Shown one piece after another: positions 1 to 9,219 of a stretch of 64,000 nucleotides of DNA. Source of the stretch: Pontibacter populi (GTDB lineage: Bacteria > Bacteroidota > Bacteroidia > Cytophagales > Hymenobacteraceae); contig NZ_JAHWXQ010000004.1 in assembly GCF_019336435.1 (NCBI RefSeq), positions 302,684 to 366,683 on the forward strand. The letters are read 5' to 3'. The translations under genes and the position numbers were made by a program. The notes beneath the pieces were generated by a model. The model was not told where the DNA came from. It saw nothing but the letters and a program-made list of their open reading frames with translations, and searched no databases. The stretch's first letter is position 1; each line of letters starts with the position of its first letter.

Positions 1-871
1 AGTTGATCAGACCGGCACGGCCCATATAGCAGTTTGCTACCTGGTAACGCGCTAAATCAATCGGGTTGTCAGTAGTAAGTTTATCATACATCGCCTTATG
101 CGACTTTGCAAAGTTGATAGCCGTAAAGCCACCGTTGTTCTCAGGAAGCTTCTGCTTGATGATGTCGGCTTGTATTGTTACGCCAAGGTGGTTTGCCTGT
201 GCAGTAATGTCGGCAGCTACGTGGTAATCTACACCATCTTTTTTGAAGGCGTTGTTACGCGCATAGCACCAAAGTATAGTTGCCATACCTAACTGGTGTG
301 CTCTTTCAAAAGCCTCAGCTACTTCAATGATCTGGCGCGAAGACTCTTCTGAACCGAAATAGATAGTTGCTCCAACGGCTGCAGCACCTAAGTTCCAGGC
401 CTCATCCACAGAACCGAACATGATCTGGTCGAACTTGTTAGGGTAAGTCAGCAGCTCGTTGTGGTTGATCTTAACAATGAACGGAATTCTGTGTGCGTAT
501 TTTCTTGACATCATGGCTAGGTTACCGAATGTTGTGGCAACTGCGTTGCAACCACCTTCCATAGCCAGCTTAATGATGTTTTCAGGGTCAAAATAAATAG
601 GGTTTGGTGCGAACGATGCACCGGCAGTGTGCTCTATGCCCTGGTCAACCGGCAGGATAGACAGGTAACCTGTGCCACCTAAACGGCCATGGTCGAATAG
701 TTGCTGTAAGCTGCGCAGCACCTGTGGGCTACGGTTAGACTGAGCAAAAATTCTGTCCACGAAGTCCGGGCCCGGCGCGTGCAGCTGCTCTTTAGAAATA
801 GTTTTGCTTTCATACTGAAGTAGGTTTTCTCCTTCAGAACCAAGTAAAGAAACGATGTTATCGTAATTCAT
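1..871 (-). CDS. fbaB: class I fructose-bisphosphate aldolase (3' end outside window)
   Basis: My own translation of the minus strand gives an uncut reading frame of 290 codons starting [20 protein letters not shown] and running off the window edge, so the C-terminal part is missing. Recognisable stretches are [45 protein letters not shown] and VGATIYFGS, typical of the archaeal-type class I aldolase (FbaB/DhnA family). The enzyme cleaves fructose-1,6-bisphosphate to glyceraldehyde-3-phosphate and dihydroxyacetone phosphate by a Schiff-base mechanism in glycolysis and gluconeogenesis. A good promoter lies about 50 bases upstream. It appears to be a single gene; what follows it is outside the window. 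Confidence 0.9.
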   Translation of the reverse strand, partial: MNYDNIVSLLGSEGENLLQYESKTISKEQLHAPGPDFVDRIFAQSNRSPQVLRSLQQLFDHGRLGGTGYLSILPVDQGIEHTAGASFAPNPIYFDPENIIKLAMEGGCNAVATTFGNLAMMSRKYAHRIPFIVKINHNELLTYPNKFDQIMFGSVDEAWNLGAAAVGATIYFGSEESSRQIIEVAEAFERAHQLGMATILWCYARNNAFKKDGVDYHVAADITAQANHLGVTIQADIIKQKLPENNGGFTAINFAKSHKAMYDKLTTDNPIDLARYQVANCYMGRAGLIN

Positions 872-917
872 TTTGTCTTTAATATTTTGTGATAGAGACA
901 CTTTAGATTTGGTGATA

Positions 918-946
918 CAAATATAGCAAGGTATATATACTTTCAA
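918..946 (-). promoter_or_regulatory. promoter of the aldolase gene
   Basis: Read on the minus strand, a TTG (bases 946-944) is followed after 18 bases by TATATTTG (925-918), an exact match to the Bacteroidota -7 consensus TAnnTTTG. Predicted transcription starts near base 911, about 40 bases before the ATG. Confidence 0.6.
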
Positions 947-1065
947 TATTCTTTCGGACCGTAATCTGTTTCTGACAGTAAACTCCGGGATGAGAAACTT
1001 TTATAACACAGGAAAGCCCGACTGAACACCCAACACTTACTTGGTAAGCAGAAAAAGGTTACTAT

Positions 1066-1106
1066 AAAAAAAATCAGTGCCCGCTAAAATTTCAGCAGGC
1101 ACTGAT
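1066..1106 (-). terminator. terminator of the amidohydrolase pair
   Basis: Imperfect stem of about 13 bp (arms 1073-1085 and 1094-1106, key halves ATCAGTGCC and GGCACTGAT) followed on the minus strand by eight T. It lies just after the stop codon of the downstream amidohydrolase gene. A full AACTATAGTT palindrome sits between the stop and the hairpin. Confidence 0.8.
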
Positions 1107-1147
1107 CACAGTTAACTATAGTTCCGAAATCTATAGTTGCAGACTTT

Positions 1148-2362
1148 CTACATACACGCTTCGCTTACTACTTTACCATCCACCAGTACAGTACAAACAT
1201 GCGATGTGTACTCAAACGGATCTCCGTCAAATAGCACGATGTCGGCATCTTTCCCTTTTTCCAGAGAGCCAATACGTTTGTCCTGCCCTATTATTTTAGA
1301 CGGAACTATAGTTAGCGCGGCAAGTGCCTGCTCTGGTTTCATGCCATTGGCCACGGCTACACTTGCCTCGAACAGCAGCACGCGCGCCCGTGGCACATAA
1401 GCTTCAAAGCCACTTTGTATGGCCACCGGAATGCCGGCTTTTGCAAGTATAGCTGCTGTTTCGAAAGATATATTTTTGTTCTCGCCATATGCCCGCGCCA
1501 TTGTTGGGTGAACTATAACCGGAACACCGGCTGCTTTTATCTCATCAACCAACAGGTATGCTTCCGAAGCACCGTCGAGTACCATATCCAGGTTAAATTC
1601 TTTGGCCAGGCGCAGCGCTGCCATTATGTCCTGCGCTTTATTGGCTGTAACCAGGGCTTTGTATTTTCCGCTCAGCACAGCTCTCAGGGCTTCCAGTTTA
1701 AGGTTGCGGTCAGGCCGCTTCGATGCATCCTTGTTACCCATCTTTTTAGCGTAAACCTGCGCTGCCTGCAACTCTGCCCGGAGCATGGCAATACCTTTTG
1801 CCGTAGTTTTTGGTGAGCTATAGTTTTCGGCTACCTGGTTACCCAGTGTAAAGGCCACCATACTGGTAGTATCGAGCAGGTTATTAAAGCCACTGGCAGA
1901 TGTTTTTAAAGCCATAAGCTGACCGCTGGCCAGTGCACCGGGAGCATGCCCCGTGTTTATAGTTGTAACACCATGACTGCGCACCCATCCGATCAGTTCC
2001 TCGTTTGGGTTGTACGCATCTATAGCGCGAAGCTCAGGCTGCACGGGTGATGTTTTCTCGAGTTGTTGCTGGTCGGCAGGCACGTTGTAAATACCGGCTA
2101 ACCCAACCGATGTGTGGGCATCTACAAAACCAGGCGTTACCACCTTGGCACTATAGGTTTTATAGTTCTGCGGCACCTGCAGGTTTGCTCCTACCGCTTC
2201 AATTTTGCCATCTTTTATTAGCACAACACCATTTTTAATAGGCGTGCCCGCCATGGTATAAACGGTTTCGCCTTTAACAGCTATCTGCGCCTGCACCTGT
2301 CTGGCACCAACTATAGCCAGACCCGCAACTATAGCTGCAACTACTTGTATATGTTTTTTCAT
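1148..2362 (-). CDS. exported amidohydrolase-like protein, metal site lost
   Basis: About 404 residues. I place the start at MKKHIQVV, 12 codons inside the longest frame, because it gives a clean signal peptide ending near ARQVQA. Overall it follows the imidazolonepropionase-like amidohydrolase fold: N-terminal beta part (KNGVVLIKDGKIEAVGA), the strand VVTPGFVDAH and the C-terminal IGSLEKGKDADIVLFDGDPF. Metal-binding motifs are broken: HxH is HTS, and places where the neighbouring paralogue has HFH, LHH and HTDD read VTA, LDG and QSGF. It is therefore probably not a normal metal-dependent hydrolase. It lies 107 bases after the intact paralogue in the same orientation, so the two may form a complex. 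Substrate unknown. Confidence 0.85.
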   Translation of the reverse strand: MKKHIQVVAAIVAGLAIVGARQVQAQIAVKGETVYTMAGTPIKNGVVLIKDGKIEAVGANLQVPQNYKTYSAKVVTPGFVDAHTSVGLAGIYNVPADQQQLEKTSPVQPELRAIDAYNPNEELIGWVRSHGVTTINTGHAPGALASGQLMALKTSASGFNNLLDTTSMVAFTLGNQVAENYSSPKTTAKGIAMLRAELQAAQVYAKKMGNKDASKRPDRNLKLEALRAVLSGKYKALVTANKAQDIMAALRLAKEFNLDMVLDGASEAYLLVDEIKAAGVPVIVHPTMARAYGENKNISFETAAILAKAGIPVAIQSGFEAYVPRARVLLFEASVAVANGMKPEQALAALTIVPSKIIGQDKRIGSLEKGKDADIVLFDGDPFEYTSHVCTVLVDGKVVSEACM

Positions 2363-2390
2363 ATTGATTTTTCTTTTTGATGAAAGACTA

Positions 2391-2451
2391 TTTGACAAAG
2401 GACAAAAGACAAAAATCTCATCTCTTAAAGAGTCTTATGTCTTTTGTCAAA
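2391..2451. repeat. imperfect inverted repeat between the two amidohydrolase genes
   Basis: Arms 2391-2410 and 2432-2451 are complementary at 18 of 20 positions; the core is GACAAAAGAC against GTCTTATGTC plus TTTGACAAA against TTTGTCAAA. It can form a long intercistronic hairpin in the minus-strand transcript, followed by T-rich sequence. It could be a partial terminator, an RNA stabiliser or a mobile intergenic repeat of the GACAAAAGGAC type. Confidence 0.55.
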
Positions 2452-2469
2452 AAAATCTTTCGTCTGAAA

Positions 2470-3771
2470 TTAATGCGTGTGATAATGAACATCGGTCTGG
2501 TAGGTGTTGTAGCCGCCGGTCGCAAACTTCTTGTCTTCCGGGTTGCTGATATCGAAGCGTTTTTTACCTTCTACCCAGGTTTGTTCTATAGTTGTGTACA
2601 CACTGAACGGCTCACCATTCAGAACTATAAAATCCGCATCCTTTCCTTTTTCCAGAGAGCCAACGCGGTTATCCAGTTCCAGCATTTTGGCACCGGCTAT
2701 AGTTAAGGCTTCCAGGGCTTTCTCGCGGCTCATACCGGCACGCACACCCTGTGCAGCACTTCGCATAAACAGCCTCGAATCCGTAATGCCATCATCGGTA
2801 TGGAAAGCCGTGAGTACACCGGCTTTTTCTAAAACAGCTCCGTTACTATTCCGCACTTCTACCGCTTCCGATTTACCACCCGGAGAGTCCAGGGTAATGA
2901 TTGAAGCAGGAACACCGGACTTGGCAATTTCGTCAACCGCTTTCCAGGCTTCGCTCACGTGGTGGAGTACCATCTTAAAGCCAAATTCCTTCTGTAACCT
3001 GAGGGCGGTCAGCACATCGTCGTAGCGGTGCGTATGGAAATGCACGATACGCTTACCCTCCAGTATTTCTACCAGCGGATCGAGATTTGCTTTGCGTTCG
3101 GGCATTTTATCGGCTTTGCCTTTCGCCGCTTTTATCTTGCTTTGGTATTGCTGCGCATCCAGGAAAAGCTGCCTCGCCATAGCTGCCGATTTGGCACGGG
3201 TGCCCGGGAAGGGAGCTGGGCGCATCGGGTTTGTTCCGTTAGCCATTTTCATACCGCCACAAATGCCGTTGGTCACATCCTCACAAAAAGTGAGGTCGCT
3301 GATGGTATTGCCTTCGCGCATTTTAAGGTACACTGTCTGGCCACTCATCAGGTGTCCAGAGCCCGGCATTACGTTTACAGTAGTTATGCCGCCGGCCAGG
3401 GCACGCTTGAACGAATCGCTGATCGGGTTAATGCCATCTATTATGCGCACATCGGGCTGCAACGGAGCTGAAGCGTCGCCGCCAGCGCCTTCGCCTAAGT
3501 GTGAGTGCGTGTCGACTAAGCCCGGCATCAGCACTTTTCCGGCCATGTCAAATTCGGTGGCTCCTTTAGGTATTTTCACATCGCTGGCAGCACCAACTGC
3601 TGTTATTTTGCCATGCTGCACTACCAGCACGCCATTTTCGATCGGCTTGCCAGCTATAGGCAGGATGCGGGCATTTTTAAAAACATGCGGTTGTTGCTGG
3701 GCAAAGGCGTTGCCAGCCAGCAGAAAGCCGGACAGGCCAAGTGCTGCGAGCAACAGGTTATTCTTTTTCAT
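2470..3771 (-). CDS. exported amidohydrolase family protein (intact metal site)
   Basis: 433 residues with a signal peptide ending AGNAFA, so it acts in the periplasm or outside. Metal-dependent amidohydrolase of the imidazolonepropionase-like group: H89/H91 in GLVDTHSHLG, H246/H248 in IVHFHTHRYDD, the H270-H271 pair in MVLHHVSEAW and D326/D327 in FHTDDGITDS. The C-terminal VGSLEKGKDADFIVLNGEPF closes the composite beta domain. Such proteins hydrolyse cyclic amide or peptide-like bonds, but the substrate cannot be read from sequence. It is the first gene of a two-gene unit with the degenerate paralogue that follows it, and is divergent from the lipoprotein gene at 3953. Confidence 0.88.
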   Translation of the reverse strand: MKKNNLLLAALGLSGFLLAGNAFAQQQPHVFKNARILPIAGKPIENGVLVVQHGKITAVGAASDVKIPKGATEFDMAGKVLMPGLVDTHSHLGEGAGGDASAPLQPDVRIIDGINPISDSFKRALAGGITTVNVMPGSGHLMSGQTVYLKMREGNTISDLTFCEDVTNGICGGMKMANGTNPMRPAPFPGTRAKSAAMARQLFLDAQQYQSKIKAAKGKADKMPERKANLDPLVEILEGKRIVHFHTHRYDDVLTALRLQKEFGFKMVLHHVSEAWKAVDEIAKSGVPASIITLDSPGGKSEAVEVRNSNGAVLEKAGVLTAFHTDDGITDSRLFMRSAAQGVRAGMSREKALEALTIAGAKMLELDNRVGSLEKGKDADFIVLNGEPFSVYTTIEQTWVEGKKRFDISNPEDKKFATGGYNTYQTDVHYHTH

Positions 3772-3952
3772 CAGGGTTAAGTTGAAGTATAGATCAGGTT
3801 AGTTTTTGCACCATTAACTTAAACATTTAAACCTGCATTTGAAAATATTTATCAGCCGGCACTCAACTATAGCTGTGCCCAACCTCCCTGCCTTATAAAC
3901 ATCCAAACAACCCCATAACCGTTAATATTAGTACACCAGCTATCTTACCACT

Positions 3953-4636
3953 ATGAGAACAATAAAGAACTTTGCACACCACAAACTCCCTCCCTTATTA
4001 GCTATAGTTGCGCTCGCTTTTATAGTTAATGCCTGCGCTTCCTCTACCCAGCTTACCGGCTCCTGGAAAAACCCTGAGGCATCCGGAAAAACCTATCATA
4101 ACATTGTAGTCGCGGCCCTCACCGAAAATATACTTGCCCGGCAGGAAGTAGAAAAAGACATGCAGACCCAACTACAGCAGCGTGGTATAAAATCGACCAG
4201 GAGCATTGATATCTTCCCACCCATGAGAGGAGGCGAAAAAGGCCCCGATGTAAACCTGTTGCTGGAGAAAATGCGCGGAGAAGACTACGATGCGGTGCTG
4301 ACAGTTGCGCTGGTTGACAAGGAAACAGAAACGCGTTATGTACCTGGCAATGTGGGTTACCGCCCGGTAACCTATTTCTCGTGGTATGGTAACTTCCGGG
4401 GATACTACACACACTGGTACCCTATCCTGTATGAGCCCGGCTATTATACCGAAGACAAGATCTATTACCTTGAAACAAACCTGTACGGGGTAGATAATGA
4501 CGCCTTAGTCTGGTCTGCCCAGTCGCATTCGCATAGCCCGTCGAGTATGCGCAAGGCTGCCGAAAAATTGGCTGAGATAACTATAAACCAACTCGCCAAA
4601 GACAACCTGATAAAGCCAAAACCTACAGCGCAATAA
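3953..4636 (+). CDS. DUF4136-like lipoprotein
   Basis: 227 residues. A hydrophobic N-terminus (LLAIVALAFIVNAC) ends in a lipobox with the lipidated cysteine in NACASS, so it is a lipoprotein. The body has the pattern of DUF4136-type proteins: TGSWKNPEASGKTYHNIVV near the start, a middle section in which a paired sensor-like fold is predicted, a tyrosine-rich YYTHWYPILYEPGYYTED segment, and a C-terminal helix (KLAEITINQLAKDNLI). Function is unknown. It stands alone between a divergent gene and a convergent one, and a hairpin follows the stop directly. Confidence 0.75.
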   Translation: MRTIKNFAHHKLPPLLAIVALAFIVNACASSTQLTGSWKNPEASGKTYHNIVVAALTENILARQEVEKDMQTQLQQRGIKSTRSIDIFPPMRGGEKGPDVNLLLEKMRGEDYDAVLTVALVDKETETRYVPGNVGYRPVTYFSWYGNFRGYYTHWYPILYEPGYYTEDKIYYLETNLYGVDNDALVWSAQSHSHSPSSMRKAAEKLAEITINQLAKDNLIKPKPTAQ

Positions 4637-4640
4637 AAAA

Positions 4641-4661
4641 GGGACGCTCGTAAAGCGTCCC
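4641..4661. terminator. terminator shared by convergent genes
   Basis: Stem GGGACGCT / AGCGTCCC with a five-base loop, preceded by six A and followed by a TTTATAGTTT run, so it can serve both the lipoprotein gene and the convergent M28 peptidase gene. The T-rich tail contains a TATAGTT half site. Confidence 0.8.
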
Positions 4662-4683
4662 TTTATAGTTTATGTTGGTCCTT

Positions 4684-5703
4684 CTATTCGTTATACACCA
4701 CGTGCAGCACCGTTTGCCCTACCGCTTTCAGTGTTTTAGGACTTATGATAGCCATGCTGTCGGAGTGACGGTGGTGGTAATCTCCAAAAAAGTCCCCGTC
4801 TATGCTGCTCATGTTATACTCTACAATATCGATCATCGGAATCTTAGCGATGGCGTTGATGTAAGCGTGATCATCGGTAATAGCAGGGGCATTTACATAT
4901 TTAAAATAATCAGAGTAGCCCAACTGGTTGCCTGCTTTCCATACTTTATCAACTACATTTTTAGCATACTGCATGGATGTTCCTTCGCGGGCAAACCGTG
5001 CATTTTCAGCACCCACCATATCCAGCAGAATACCATACTTAGCAGTATAGTTCGGGGTATGTTTGTTGCGGCTCCAGTATTGCGAACCTAAGCACCAGGA
5101 ATCTTCTACATAAGGCAATTCACTATCATCTGGCTGGCCATAGTCTTCGCCGTCAAAAAAGAACAGGTCTACACCTACATCAGGTTTTTGCTGCGCTCCA
5201 TTTATAGTTCTGGCAATTTCTAACAGTACCGCTACCCCGCTTCCGCCATCGTTGGCGCCATCGATCGGTTTCTTCTGGTTGTTGGTATCCTTATCTGCAT
5301 ACGGACGTGTATCCCAGTGAGCGGCCAGCATAATGCGCGTTCCGGCTTCCGGGTTATAAGAGGCAATGATGTTGCGCAGGTTCAGCATGGTACCATCGTA
5401 CGCACGCATCTGGAACTCCTGCACTTTCACGTCCGCACCATACCCTTTTAACTTACTGATGATCCAGTCGCCGGTAACTTTATGTGGTTGCGTGTTAGGA
5501 ACTCTCGGACCAAAGGCTACCTGCTTTGCTACAAATTTATAAGCGGAATCGGCATTAAAGGCCGGAGCCTTTACGCCAGCAGGTTCGTTTTCTGTTTCAG
5601 CTACTGTTGTTTCTTGCTGCGCGCTTTTCTCTGATGAGTCGCAACTATAAAGTGCCAGCGCACCACAGAAAAGGATAGCTATCAGGTTCAATTTATTCTT
5701 CAT
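4684..5703 (-). CDS. M28 family peptidase / glutaminyl-peptide cyclotransferase-like lipoprotein
   Basis: 339 residues with a lipoprotein signal ([10 protein letters not shown], lipidated C21). The zinc-binding pattern of the M28 fold is present in order: H in [13 protein letters not shown] in [12 protein letters not shown] in FFDGEDYG, D in LLDMVGAEN and H in ITDDHAYIN. The short length and the HWDTRP/ANDGGSG motifs resemble bacterial glutaminyl cyclase-like members, which convert N-terminal glutamine to pyroglutamate; a plain aminopeptidase role cannot be excluded. T9SS substrates in this phylum are often processed this way, which is inference here. The start overlaps the end of cysS by 11 bases, so the two are translationally coupled. 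Confidence 0.85.
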   Translation of the reverse strand: MKNKLNLIAILFCGALALYSCDSSEKSAQQETTVAETENEPAGVKAPAFNADSAYKFVAKQVAFGPRVPNTQPHKVTGDWIISKLKGYGADVKVQEFQMRAYDGTMLNLRNIIASYNPEAGTRIMLAAHWDTRPYADKDTNNQKKPIDGANDGGSGVAVLLEIARTINGAQQKPDVGVDLFFFDGEDYGQPDDSELPYVEDSWCLGSQYWSRNKHTPNYTAKYGILLDMVGAENARFAREGTSMQYAKNVVDKVWKAGNQLGYSDYFKYVNAPAITDDHAYINAIAKIPMIDIVEYNMSSIDGDFFGDYHHRHSDSMAIISPKTLKAVGQTVLHVVYNE

Positions 5704-7183
5704 AAGCCCAGTCTATACCGGTTTTTAAGTCTTTAATTACAATGCCCTGCTTTTTAAGTTCTGCACGGATAGCATCTACTTTATCGTACGCCTTAGACTC
5801 CTTCGCTTCTTTGTAGAAGGTGAGCACCAGGTTCAGCATTTCTTCCTGGTCGCCGAGCGGTTCTTCTTTCATACCAAGAATATCCAGCAACAGGGTTCTA
5901 TAGGTTTCTTTTATGGTATCAAATGTTCCACGTGTGAGACTACCGATCTGCAGCTGCCCTAAGTACAGGCTGTTTATCTTTTTAAGCAGGTTAAAGAGCG
6001 AAGCTATAGTTCGCGCCGTGTTCATGTCATCGTCCAGGCCACGGAAGCAGTCTTCGGTCAGTTTCAGCAGTTCTTCGTTCAGCTTCTCGTCTGGCGTTGC
6101 CGCTTCTTCCGGATATTGCATCTTATCCAGCACACGCAGACCGTTCATCAGCTTGGTATAGCCTTTTCGGGCAGCCTGTAATGCTTCGTTGCTAAAGTCT
6201 AAGGTGCTTCTATAGTGCGCCTGCAAAATAAAGAAGCGGATCGTCATCGGGCTGTAAGCCTGCTCCAGCATCTCGTGATTGCCGCTGAAGAGCTCGCTAA
6301 GGTTTATGAAGTTACCCAGCGATTTGCCCATCTTCTGCCCGTTCACCGTGATCATGTTGTTATGAACCCAGTACTTGGCACCGTCGCTGTGGTCGCAGCT
6401 GGCCTGGTTCTGCGCGATCTCGCATTCGTGGTGCGGGAACATAAGGTCCAGTCCGCCACCGTGTATATCAAAGTTCCCGCCCAGGTATTTCCGGCTCATA
6501 GCCGAGCACTCCAAATGCCATCCCGGGAAGCCTTCGCTCCACGGCGAAGGCCAGCGCATGATATGCGACGGCGAAGCTTTTTTCCAGAGCGCAAAATCCA
6601 GCGGAGAACGCTTTTCATCGTGCCCCTCTGTTTCGCGGGTGTTGCTCAACAGGTCTTCTATAATTCTACCCGACAGCTTGCCATAGTTATGGTCCTTGTT
6701 GTAAGCCGGCACATCAAAGTATACCGAGCCATTCACTTCGTAAGCAAAGCCATTTTCCAGAATCTCCTTTATCATCTCTATCTGCTCGATGATGTGGCCC
6801 GACGCGCGTGGCTCGATATCCGGAGAAAGCGTGTTCAGTTTTTCGAGGTCGCGGTGGTACACATTGGTATAGTGCTGCACCACTTCCATGGGTTCTATCT
6901 GCTGCGCTTTGGCAATTTTCTGGATCTTATCTTCCCCTTCGTCGGCATCGTTCTGCAGGTGGCCAACGTCGGTAATGTTGCGCACAAAACGCACCTTATA
7001 TTTCAGGTATTTCAGGTAGCGGTACAGCACATCGAAGGTAACTGCGCTACGGGCGTGGCCTAAATGTGGCTCGCCGTAAACGGTTGGTCCGCACAGGTAC
7101 ATGCCCACAAACGGAGCGTGCAGTGGTTCAAATACTTCCTTCTTGCGTGTAAGCGTATTATAAATATTCAGTTTCTGTTGCAT
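5693..7183 (-). CDS. cysS: cysteinyl-tRNA synthetase
   Basis: 496 residues, normal length. Class I synthetase: the HIGH-type motif appears as PHLGHARS near residue 39 and KMSKS as KMGKSLGN, a common variant. Zinc ligands are seen in [19 protein letters not shown] and [10 protein letters not shown]. The enzyme charges tRNA-Cys with cysteine in the cytoplasm. The gene begins a two-gene minus-strand unit with the M28 peptidase. About 107 bases separate it from the next upstream gene; that gap holds two TATAGTT half sites but no clear hairpin. Confidence 0.97.
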   Translation of the reverse strand: MQQKLNIYNTLTRKKEVFEPLHAPFVGMYLCGPTVYGEPHLGHARSAVTFDVLYRYLKYLKYKVRFVRNITDVGHLQNDADEGEDKIQKIAKAQQIEPMEVVQHYTNVYHRDLEKLNTLSPDIEPRASGHIIEQIEMIKEILENGFAYEVNGSVYFDVPAYNKDHNYGKLSGRIIEDLLSNTRETEGHDEKRSPLDFALWKKASPSHIMRWPSPWSEGFPGWHLECSAMSRKYLGGNFDIHGGGLDLMFPHHECEIAQNQASCDHSDGAKYWVHNNMITVNGQKMGKSLGNFINLSELFSGNHEMLEQAYSPMTIRFFILQAHYRSTLDFSNEALQAARKGYTKLMNGLRVLDKMQYPEEAATPDEKLNEELLKLTEDCFRGLDDDMNTARTIASLFNLLKKINSLYLGQLQIGSLTRGTFDTIKETYRTLLLDILGMKEEPLGDQEEMLNLVLTFYKEAKESKAYDKVDAIRAELKKQGIVIKDLKTGIDWAYEE

Positions 7184-7290
7184 AGTATAAGTATAGGCGC
7201 CAGTGGCACCGCACTTTATAGTTTGATCAGCCTGTTTTGGCCACTTATTTATAGTTCAAAATTAAAAAGAATGCCTTCCAAGTCCTAACG

Positions 7291-8421
7291 CTACTCCTCT
7301 TCCAGCACATATTTGGCCGAAATAGGGAAGTGATCAGATAAGCCCATCTCGTAGTGTGTTGTAAAGTCGTAGGCCCGTAGCCCTTCGCTGTAAAACTGGT
7401 TATCGATGCGTAAAAAAGGCAATGGGCCATTATACGTGGCCCCTACTCCGTTCCCTGCTTCCACAAAAGCGTTCTGCAAATTTCGGGCTAACTGGTTATA
7501 AGTGTAACTCGATGGTATATCGTTAAGGTCTCCACAAACTATAACCGGGTGCGGCGACTCTTTGATATGCTCCAGCAGTTTTTCTACCTGGTGTCCGCGG
7601 GCTATAAATCCTTTCTTCAAACGACGCGCCAGGTTACGGCCTTCTTTCTTAAAGCTTGCTTCGTCGCCGATGGCTGAATACGTATTTTCTATGTCCTGCG
7701 ACTTTATACTCATCGATTGCAGGTGGGCCGTATAAATGCGGATCGTATCTCCTTTCAGATTGATATCTGCCCAGATGGCGCGGTTATGGTTCGACTCTCC
7801 AAACCGGATCACGCCTTTATCAACTATAGGATAACGGGTAAAGATCACTATGCCAATATCAGCCTTGTTACGGTCTACAAACGACACTGAAAAATAACGG
7901 AACTTATCGTAGCGGTTACCAATGCGGCTGACAGTATTATACGTATCAGATCCCCGGTTACTATAAAATTCCTGCAGGCAATACACATCGGCAGGGTGCG
8001 TGGCCACCCAGTCTATCATCTCGCTCGATGCTTCGCGCTCTACGCCATCTTTATCAGTATAAGCATTAAAAACGTGCACATTAAAACTGAGCACCTGCAG
8101 TGTCTTAGCGCCTTCAGGCACTTCAGTATTAAAGTTGAGTGCCACCAGGCGATTATAATATCCCCAGCCAAGTATAATTACCAGCAGCGGCAGTACTACA
8201 AACCACGACCGCTTTATGAGCCAGTAAAACAGGAAAAGCACATTCAGAACAAGCGCCCCCGGCAACGATAAAGCAATAAAAGCAGCCGGCCAGAACTCGT
8301 GTGGCGGAACCCGCAGGCATAGTACACCCAGTAACACCCAGAACACGACCAGAATGTTTAAAATGAGCCACAAACGGCGCCTTATTTTTTTGAATGTACC
8401 TGACACGAAACAAACATACAA
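7291..8421 (-). CDS. membrane-anchored endonuclease/exonuclease/phosphatase family protein
   Basis: 376 residues. The first about 95 contain three hydrophobic segments (LILNILVVFWVLLGVL, FIALSLPGALVLNVLFLF, FVVLPLLVIILGWGYY). The rest is an EEP domain: LSFNVHVFNAY, CLQEFYSN (catalytic E), RIYTAHLQS, VIVCGDLNDIPSS (D and N) and a C-terminal GLSDHFPISA (D-H pair). Such proteins cleave phosphodiesters; whether the target is nucleic acid or a lipid/inositol phosphate is not visible. The start is uncertain: an in-frame GTG five codons inside would remove MYVCF. It is transcribed away from rimP. Confidence 0.85.
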   Translation of the reverse strand: MYVCFVSGTFKKIRRRLWLILNILVVFWVLLGVLCLRVPPHEFWPAAFIALSLPGALVLNVLFLFYWLIKRSWFVVLPLLVIILGWGYYNRLVALNFNTEVPEGAKTLQVLSFNVHVFNAYTDKDGVEREASSEMIDWVATHPADVYCLQEFYSNRGSDTYNTVSRIGNRYDKFRYFSVSFVDRNKADIGIVIFTRYPIVDKGVIRFGESNHNRAIWADINLKGDTIRIYTAHLQSMSIKSQDIENTYSAIGDEASFKKEGRNLARRLKKGFIARGHQVEKLLEHIKESPHPVIVCGDLNDIPSSYTYNQLARNLQNAFVEAGNGVGATYNGPLPFLRIDNQFYSEGLRAYDFTTHYEMGLSDHFPISAKYVLEEE

Positions 8422-8429
8422 AGAAACGT

Positions 8430-8641
8430 TTGATGTATACTATGGCCGAACCAGAAAATGCCATAGCCCCGGCACCAAATCAGAACTTTAGCAACCCCCT
8501 CAGAACTATAATAAAATCACGGCTGTTACTTATTCAACATCTGCTCTGTCCGGCAACAACCCGGTTACTACCTGCTTGTATAGTTACACCTTCATAACAT
8601 AGCCGGAAACTATAAATTAATACAGCCATTAGCGGACTGTA
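8430..8641. other. gene-free gap upstream of the rimP promoter
   Basis: About 300 bases separate the EEP gene from rimP. The first 200 contain several AACTATA/TATAGTT half sites and no ORF with coding character; the last 100 hold the rimP promoter and leader described separately. Confidence 0.6.
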
Positions 8642-8672
8642 TTGTATATATAATGTTTTTGTTGTAAATTTG
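8642..8672 (+). promoter_or_regulatory. promoter of the rimP-nusA-infB operon
   Basis: TTG at 8642-8644 and TAAATTTG at 8665-8672 (exact TAnnTTTG) are separated by 20 bases, the spacing expected for the Bacteroidota primary sigma factor. Predicted start is near 8679, giving a leader of about 60 bases. Confidence 0.75.
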
Positions 8673-8695
8673 TGAAATTATTTCGCAGGAGATGA

Positions 8696-8712
8696 GGGGA
8701 CACGAAGTCCCC
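8696..8712 (+). promoter_or_regulatory. leader hairpin before rimP
   Basis: GGGGAC, a five-base loop and GTCCCC, followed by the pyrimidine-rich CCTTCTTTATTTCTT. It lies between promoter and start codon and looks like a weak terminator, so attenuation of the operon is plausible (inference; NusA autocontrol is known in Escherichia coli). Confidence 0.5.
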
Positions 8713-8738
8713 TTCTTTATTTCTTATACTTGTAAACA

Positions 8739-9212
8739 ATGGTACTAAGCGCAACAGCTATACGCGAGATGGCGGAAGCAAGCCTTCCGGATAGCGACCT
8801 GTTTCTGGTTGATGTAACCGTTTCAGATTCACAGGTTCGCCCTAAAGTAACTGTGCTGGCCGATGGAGAGCAGGGTATTACGATAGACCAGTGTGCTACG
8901 CTTAGCCGCCGCATCAGCAAGAAGATTGAAGAGAAGTATGGTGAAGAGCTGAGCTATACGATTGAAGTAAGTTCGCCGGGTGTTGATTTCCCGCTGACAC
9001 AGCCGAAACAGTTTACCCGTAATATAGGTCGTAACCTGAAACTGAAGCTGCAGGATGGCACCGAGAAAACCGGCAAACTGGAAGAAGTAACCGAGATAGG
9101 AATAAACCTGACGGAAGAAATAAAACAAAAAGGCAAAAAGGCAACGTATGAGCCTGTGCAAATACCTTTCGGGGACATTGTAAAAGCAAATGTTGTAATA
9201 TCATTTAAATAA
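8739..9212 (+). CDS. rimP: ribosome maturation factor RimP
   Basis: 157 residues, usual length. Family marks: DLFLVDVTVSDSQVRPKVTV in the N-terminal alpha/beta domain, GITIDQCATLSRRIS, then YTIEVSSPGVDFPLTQPKQF leading into the C-terminal SH3-like domain with VNVVISFK-like ending (KANVVISFK). RimP helps assemble the 30S ribosomal subunit. First gene of the rimP-nusA-infB operon, an order conserved across bacteria, with seven bases to nusA. The coding region lacks the AACTATA motif entirely. Confidence 0.96.
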   Translation: MVLSATAIREMAEASLPDSDLFLVDVTVSDSQVRPKVTVLADGEQGITIDQCATLSRRISKKIEEKYGEELSYTIEVSSPGVDFPLTQPKQFTRNIGRNLKLKLQDGTEKTGKLEEVTEIGINLTEEIKQKGKKATYEPVQIPFGDIVKANVVISFK

Positions 9213-9219
9213 AAAGATA

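Noticed and set aside
98..292. Short plus-strand frame at the window start
   Set aside because: Lies antisense within the aldolase gene and has no protein-like features.
3092..3802. A plus-strand frame of 236 codons opposite the intact amidohydrolase
   Set aside because: Shadow of a well-supported gene; composition (many P, S, C, R) is not protein-like.
6215..7063. A plus-strand frame of 282 codons opposite cysS
   Set aside because: It overlaps entirely with a certain synthetase gene, has no recognisable domain and is a by-product of codon bias.
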